From Bacillus shivajii (GTDB lineage Bacteria; Bacillota; Bacilli; Bacillales; Salisediminibacteriaceae): a stretch of DNA of 64,000 nucleotides. This document shows positions 60,770 through 64,000 of this stretch, piece by piece. The position numbers and the translations under genes were made by a program. Position 1 is the first letter of the stretch, and every line of letters begins with the position of its first letter. Where the stretch lies: the NCBI RefSeq assembly GCF_020519665.1, contig NZ_CP084703.1, positions 1,488,001 to 1,552,000 on the forward strand. Reading direction: 5' to 3'. The notes below the pieces were generated by a model. That model searched no databases. It was not told the DNA's origin and worked only from the letters and a program-made list of their open reading frames with translations.

Positions 60770-61823
60770 TCAGTTAAGAGACAAATTTTCAAGCAATAAC
60801 ATTGATGGAATGTTAGTTACAAGCAGTTATAACCGTAGATACATGGCTGGCTTCACTGGAACAGCGGGTGTTGCATTAATTTCAGAAAACGGTGCAAAAT
60901 TTATTACGGACTTCCGCTACGTAGAACAAGCTCAAGAGCAATGTGAAGAGTTTGATATAGTTCAACATACTGGAGCTATTCACGAAGAAATTGCAAAGCA
61001 AGTAAAAGAGTTAGGAATCAAGCAGCTCGGTTTTGAAAAAGATCATGTGACTTACAGTGCGTATGATACATATAAAAGCAACATTGAGACAGAGCTTGTT
61101 GGGGTCAGTGGTTTAATCGAAAGTTTAAGGTTAATCAAAAGTGATGATGAATTAAAAGTTATCAAAGATGCTGTAAAAATTGCAGATGCGGCTTTTGATC
61201 ATATTACAAATTATATTCGTGCTGGGGTCAAAGAGATTGACGTATCAAATGAACTTGAATTTTTCATGAGAAAACAAGGCGCAGTATCTTCGTCATTTGA
61301 TATTATTGTTGCATCTGGTTACAGATCTGCCTTGCCACATGGTGTAGCCAGTGAGAAAGTGATTGAAAAAGGCGAGCTTGTAACATTAGACTTTGGTGCA
61401 TATTATAATGGGTACTGCTCCGATATTACTCGTACTGTAGCTGTTGGTGAGCCAGACGAAAAACTAAAGGAAATTTATGATACAGTGTTACAAGCACAGT
61501 TACGTGGGGTAAATGGCATTAAACCAGGAATGACAGGGAAAGAAGCAGATGCGCTAACTCGTGACTATATTACTGAAAAAGGGTACGGGGAATACTTTGG
61601 TCATTCAACTGGACATGGTATGGGCCTTGAAGTGCACGAAGGCCCAGGACTATCAGTTAAATCAGATAAAGTCCTTGAACCAGGGATGGTTGTAACCGTT
61701 GAACCAGGGATTTATGTTGCTGGTGTGGGCGGAACTCGAATTGAAGATGATATTGTCGTAACGAAAGACGGAAATGACATTTTATCTTCATCAACAAAAG
61801 AGTTACTAATTTTAGGTGAGTAA
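60756..61823 (+). CDS. pepP: Xaa-Pro aminopeptidase (M24B)
   Basis: 355 residues. Removes N-terminal residues before proline, in the cytosol. A creatinase-like N-terminal domain (~1-125) is followed by the pita-bread domain with the five metal ligands: Asp in LDFGAYYNGYCSDITRT (two Asp), His in HSTGHGMGLEVHEGP, Glu in VEPGIYV, and Glu in GGTRIEDD. It corresponds to yqhT. A link to EF-P is frequent in Bacillales: the gene directly precedes efp by 34 nt. Confidence 0.95.
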   Translation: MGRLNQLRDKFSSNNIDGMLVTSSYNRRYMAGFTGTAGVALISENGAKFITDFRYVEQAQEQCEEFDIVQHTGAIHEEIAKQVKELGIKQLGFEKDHVTYSAYDTYKSNIETELVGVSGLIESLRLIKSDDELKVIKDAVKIADAAFDHITNYIRAGVKEIDVSNELEFFMRKQGAVSSSFDIIVASGYRSALPHGVASEKVIEKGELVTLDFGAYYNGYCSDITRTVAVGEPDEKLKEIYDTVLQAQLRGVNGIKPGMTGKEADALTRDYITEKGYGEYFGHSTGHGMGLEVHEGPGLSVKSDKVLEPGMVVTVEPGIYVAGVGGTRIEDDIVVTKDGNDILSSSTKELLILGE

Positions 61824-61857
61824 GTTTAGTACGTTCAATTAACAGGAGGATTAAAGA

Positions 61858-62415
61858 ATGATTTCAGTTAATGATTTAAAAACAGGTTTAACAATTGAAG
61901 TAGACAACGACATTTGGCAAGTAATGGATTTCCAACACGTAAAACCAGGGAAAGGTGCGGCATTTGTTCGTACGAAACTTCGTGGTCTACGTAATGGAAA
62001 CGTTCAAGAAAAAACATTCCGTGCAGGTGAAAAAGTCGGGAAAGCACATCTTGATAACCGTAAAATGTCTTATTTATACTCTAGCGGTGACATTCATACG
62101 TTCATGGATAATGAATCTTTTGAACAATTAGAGTTGCCAAGTAACCAAATTGAAAACCAGTTAAATTACTTAAAAGAAAACATGGAAGTATCGATCTTAA
62201 TTTATCAAGGTGAAACACTTGGGGTTGATGTTCCAAACACTGTAGAACTTGAAGTAACAGAAACAGAACCAGGAATTAAAGGGGATACTGCTTCTGGTGG
62301 AACGAAGCCTGCAACATTAGAAACAGGCTTAACAGTACAAGTACCATTCTTTATTAACGAAGGAGATGTTCTTGTTATTGATACGCGTAAAGGCGAGTAT
62401 GTATCAAGAGCATAA
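61858..62415 (+). CDS. efp: Translation elongation factor P
   Basis: 185 residues, normal length, three beta-barrel domains. Relieves ribosome stalling at polyproline. The tip of domain I reads [12 protein letters not shown] with Lys at the modification position (5-aminopentanol in B. subtilis, from literature memory). [17 protein letters not shown] opens the protein, and [20 protein letters not shown] is the C-terminal signature. The AGGAGG site precedes the ATG. Confidence 0.98.
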   Translation: MISVNDLKTGLTIEVDNDIWQVMDFQHVKPGKGAAFVRTKLRGLRNGNVQEKTFRAGEKVGKAHLDNRKMSYLYSSGDIHTFMDNESFEQLELPSNQIENQLNYLKENMEVSILIYQGETLGVDVPNTVELEVTETEPGIKGDTASGGTKPATLETGLTVQVPFFINEGDVLVIDTRKGEYVSRA

Positions 62416-62433
62416 TTCAAAGAATTAAAGTAA

Positions 62434-62470
62434 AAACGCGTGAGACAATGTCGTCTTGCGTGTTTTTTTT
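62434..62470 (+). terminator. Terminator of aroQ-pepP-efp
   Basis: AACGCGTGAGAC pairs imperfectly with GTCTTGCGTGTT, followed by TTTTTT. Confidence 0.65.
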
Positions 62471-62489
62471 GTTTGACTATCCTAATATT

Positions 62490-62560
62490 AGTGCTTATGT
62501 GCACGCTATCACCTCTAGGCACAAGTGCGACATTCACTCTATATTCGTTGGTTCACTTGC
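62490..62560. repeat. Interspersed GC-rich repeat, family 4, truncated copy 7
   Basis: GCTATCACCTCTAGGCACAAGTGCGACATTC is recognisable (CTCTAGGCACAAGTGCGACA as in 18140). The rest of the unit is lost. Confidence 0.6.
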
Positions 62561-62652
62561 TATAGCGGTTAATAAGTTATTAAGCCCCCCCGTGAGCAGA
62601 TAAAGCTTTCATACATAAAGTAACCAAAATCTATATTCACGCTGTAAAAAAG

Positions 62653-62681
62653 AAAGGTCACCAAAGCTTGGTGGCCTTTTT
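62653..62681 (+). terminator. Additional hairpin terminator
   Basis: AAAGGTCACCAAAG and CTTGGTGGCCTTT pair closely, followed by TT. From here to 62870 I see no gene; yqhV, expected before spoIIIAA in B. subtilis, is absent. Confidence 0.7.
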
Positions 62682-62872
62682 CGCACGCAAAATAGCGAAC
62701 TTCATCCGTTCAAAAAAGAGCCGTTTTATGTAAAGGCATTGTTGATCTTCATTATTGATTATCAAAAGGCACTAGATGACCGCAGCAAGCGAGTGTAATT
62801 TTGAGAAATCAACATTAACCTTTAACAAAGCCTTCCTAAAAATGAAATTCTTTCATGAAGCCGATAGATATA

Positions 62873-62901
62873 GTCATAAATAGGACACGCATTCATATAT
62901 T
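62873..62901 (+). promoter_or_regulatory. Candidate SigE promoter of the spoIIIA operon
   Basis: GTCATAAA (62873-62880), 13-nt spacer, CATATATT (62894-62901), similar to the SigE pattern (ATA at -35, CATACAAT at -10). SigE control of spoIIIA in the mother cell is known in B. subtilis. Confidence 0.45.
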
Positions 62902-62944
62902 TTTCAGTAGACAGTCTAACGCGAAGAAATGAGGGTGAGAACGA

Positions 62945-63874
62945 ATGAAAGAAATCATTAACGTTCTTCCAGAAGTAATAAGGAAGCTAGTAGTTCAATT
63001 ACCTGAATCAATACAGTATGAAGTTGAGGAGGTAAGACTCCGAGTGAATCGACCTGTTGAAATTAGAACAGGAGATCGTTCAATGACATTACCTAGAGGT
63101 TCCACACCTTATGTTTTTTCATCACAAGATGCAAAGCTAATGTTAGGGCTTTTAAGTGAACATTCTGTTTATCGTCTAGAAGAAGAGCTAAAAAAAGGCT
63201 ATTTAACAATTGCGGGTGGACATCGTGTTGGGTTAGCTGGACGAGTCATCATGGAGAAGGGGGCAGTGAAAGGACTTCGCGATATCAGCTCTTTTAATAT
63301 ACGCATCGCAAGAGAGAAACAAGGTGTGGCTGATCCTTATTTAGAAAGACTCCTTCATCGAAAAGGGTGGTGCCACACATTAATTATCGGACCTCCTAAA
63401 ACAGGTAAAACAACATTATTACGTGATTTAGCAAGAAACATTAGCTTGGGAGTTAAAAACAAACATGTGCCACCGATGAATGTTGGGATTATAGATGAAC
63501 GCTCAGAAATAGCTGGCTGTGTAAAAGGAGTTCCTCAACATGAATTTGGAACAAAAGTAGATGTACTAGATAGCTGTCCGAAGGCAGAAGGACTGATGAT
63601 GATGATTCGTTCGATGGGGCCTGAAGTTCTAATCGTTGATGAAGTAGGAAGACAACAAGATGGAGAAGCGATTTTAGAAGCTGTACATGCTGGTGTTTCA
63701 GTGATTGCAACAGTTCACGGGAAAAACTTAGAAGATGTTAAGCGCCGCCCAACAATCTCCAACTTACTTAACGAGAATGTTTTTGAAAGAATTATTGAAA
63801 TTCACCCATTAACAAAAAAAGGAACCATTCATTATTTAGATAAACGCCCAGCCCAAGGTGGGATACGAAAATGA
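62945..63874 (+). CDS. spoIIIAA: Stage III sporulation protein AA (ATPase)
   Basis: 309 residues, a secretion-type ATPase of the mother-cell-to-forespore SpoIIIA-SpoIIQ channel, on the mother-cell side. Walker A IGPPKTGKTTLLRDLAR (~148), IIDERSEIAG (~182), and Walker B MMIRSMGPEVLIVDEVGR (~219). N-terminal domain with EEVRLRVNRPVEIRTGD. The stop overlaps spoIIIAB (ATGA). The ribosome site is GAGGGTGAG. Confidence 0.97.
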   Translation: MKEIINVLPEVIRKLVVQLPESIQYEVEEVRLRVNRPVEIRTGDRSMTLPRGSTPYVFSSQDAKLMLGLLSEHSVYRLEEELKKGYLTIAGGHRVGLAGRVIMEKGAVKGLRDISSFNIRIAREKQGVADPYLERLLHRKGWCHTLIIGPPKTGKTTLLRDLARNISLGVKNKHVPPMNVGIIDERSEIAGCVKGVPQHEFGTKVDVLDSCPKAEGLMMMIRSMGPEVLIVDEVGRQQDGEAILEAVHAGVSVIATVHGKNLEDVKRRPTISNLLNENVFERIIEIHPLTKKGTIHYLDKRPAQGGIRK

Positions 63875-64000
63875 AGTTGTTAGGTGCTTTTATCATAATT
63901 GTTACAAGTACATTGTTAGGGTGGGAATTTGCTAGAAGGTTTACGAGGAGAAAGAACCAAATACGCCAACTACGCTTAGCGTTTGAAGCATTAGAAGGGG
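63871..64000 (+). CDS. spoIIIAB: Stage III sporulation protein AB, N-terminal fragment
   Basis: The first 43 codons, cut by the window end. One membrane helix (LLGAFIIIVTSTLLGWEFA) followed by RRFTRRKNQIRQLRLAFEAL, the beginning of SpoIIIAB, a GspF-like component of the same channel. It overlaps spoIIIAA by 4 nt. Confidence 0.92.
   Translation, partial: MKLLGAFIIIVTSTLLGWEFARRFTRRKNQIRQLRLAFEALEG

Overview
The window is a piece of the chromosome of an endospore-forming, competence-capable member of the Bacillaceae, AT-rich and without plasmid, prophage or rRNA genes. Evidence for this is an alpha/beta-type small acid-soluble spore protein, a SpoVAF/GerA-family germinant-receptor-like subunit, the start of the spoIIIA operon and a full comG operon. 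The gene order also follows what I remember of the yqgB-to-spoIIIAB region of Bacillus subtilis: sodA, yqgE, pbpA, yqzC/yqzD, rpmG, fthC, yqgO, gluP, yqgQ, glcK, yqgU, yqgV, yqgW, yqgX, yqgY, comGA-GG, aroK, yqzE, yqhG, yqhH, gcvT-PA-PB, yqhL, lipM, mntR, yqhO, yqhP, yqhR, aroQ, pepP, efp, spoIIIAA-AB. It has a B12-dependent ribonucleotide reductase (nrdJ) in this backbone, so it is not B. subtilis itself. I cannot name the species.

Layout. 1-7300: DUF1189 fragment, Na/Pi cotransporter, a Met-Ile2-Ser tRNA cluster, an IscA-like protein, sodA, a chemotaxis receptor, an MFS transporter and a probable 6S RNA. 7594-9803: a repeat element with terminal inverted repeats that is split by a group II intron carrying its reverse transcriptase, directly in front of pbpA. 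9835-18000: pbpA, the yqzC/yqzD pair, rpmG, fthC, a DUF92 gene, a ThiF/MoeB-type gene and ldh with cre-like and Rex-like sites. 18300-30500: HAD phosphatase, rhomboid GluP, germination protein, YueI, YqgQ, glucokinase, lipoprotein YqgU, and a DUF1385 gene fused in frame to yqgV. 30800-40700: YqgX, a MidA-type methyltransferase, YqgY, a SufR-like regulator, YtxH, tRNA-Gln, the comG operon and aroK. 40960-48300: yqhG/yqhH, then a tandem glycine riboswitch with terminator, a cre site and the glycine-cleavage operon. 48750-54210: SASP, rhodanese, lipM and nrdJ, which is interrupted by a 326-nt ORF-less group I intron. 54300-64000: a 54-bp tandem repeat, SDR enzyme, mntR, patatin YqhO, yqhP, yqhR, aroQ-pepP, efp and spoIIIAA-AB.

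Most genes are ordinary core genes. The unusual content lies between them: at least six families of interspersed intergenic repeats (with terminal inverted repeats, embedded terminators, internal tandem duplications), two different kinds of self-splicing intron, and several layered control regions (glycine riboswitch plus cre; paired NrdR boxes in front of nrdJ). I did not find a defence system, biosynthetic cluster or CRISPR array. All family assignments are from reading the translated sequences; no search was run.
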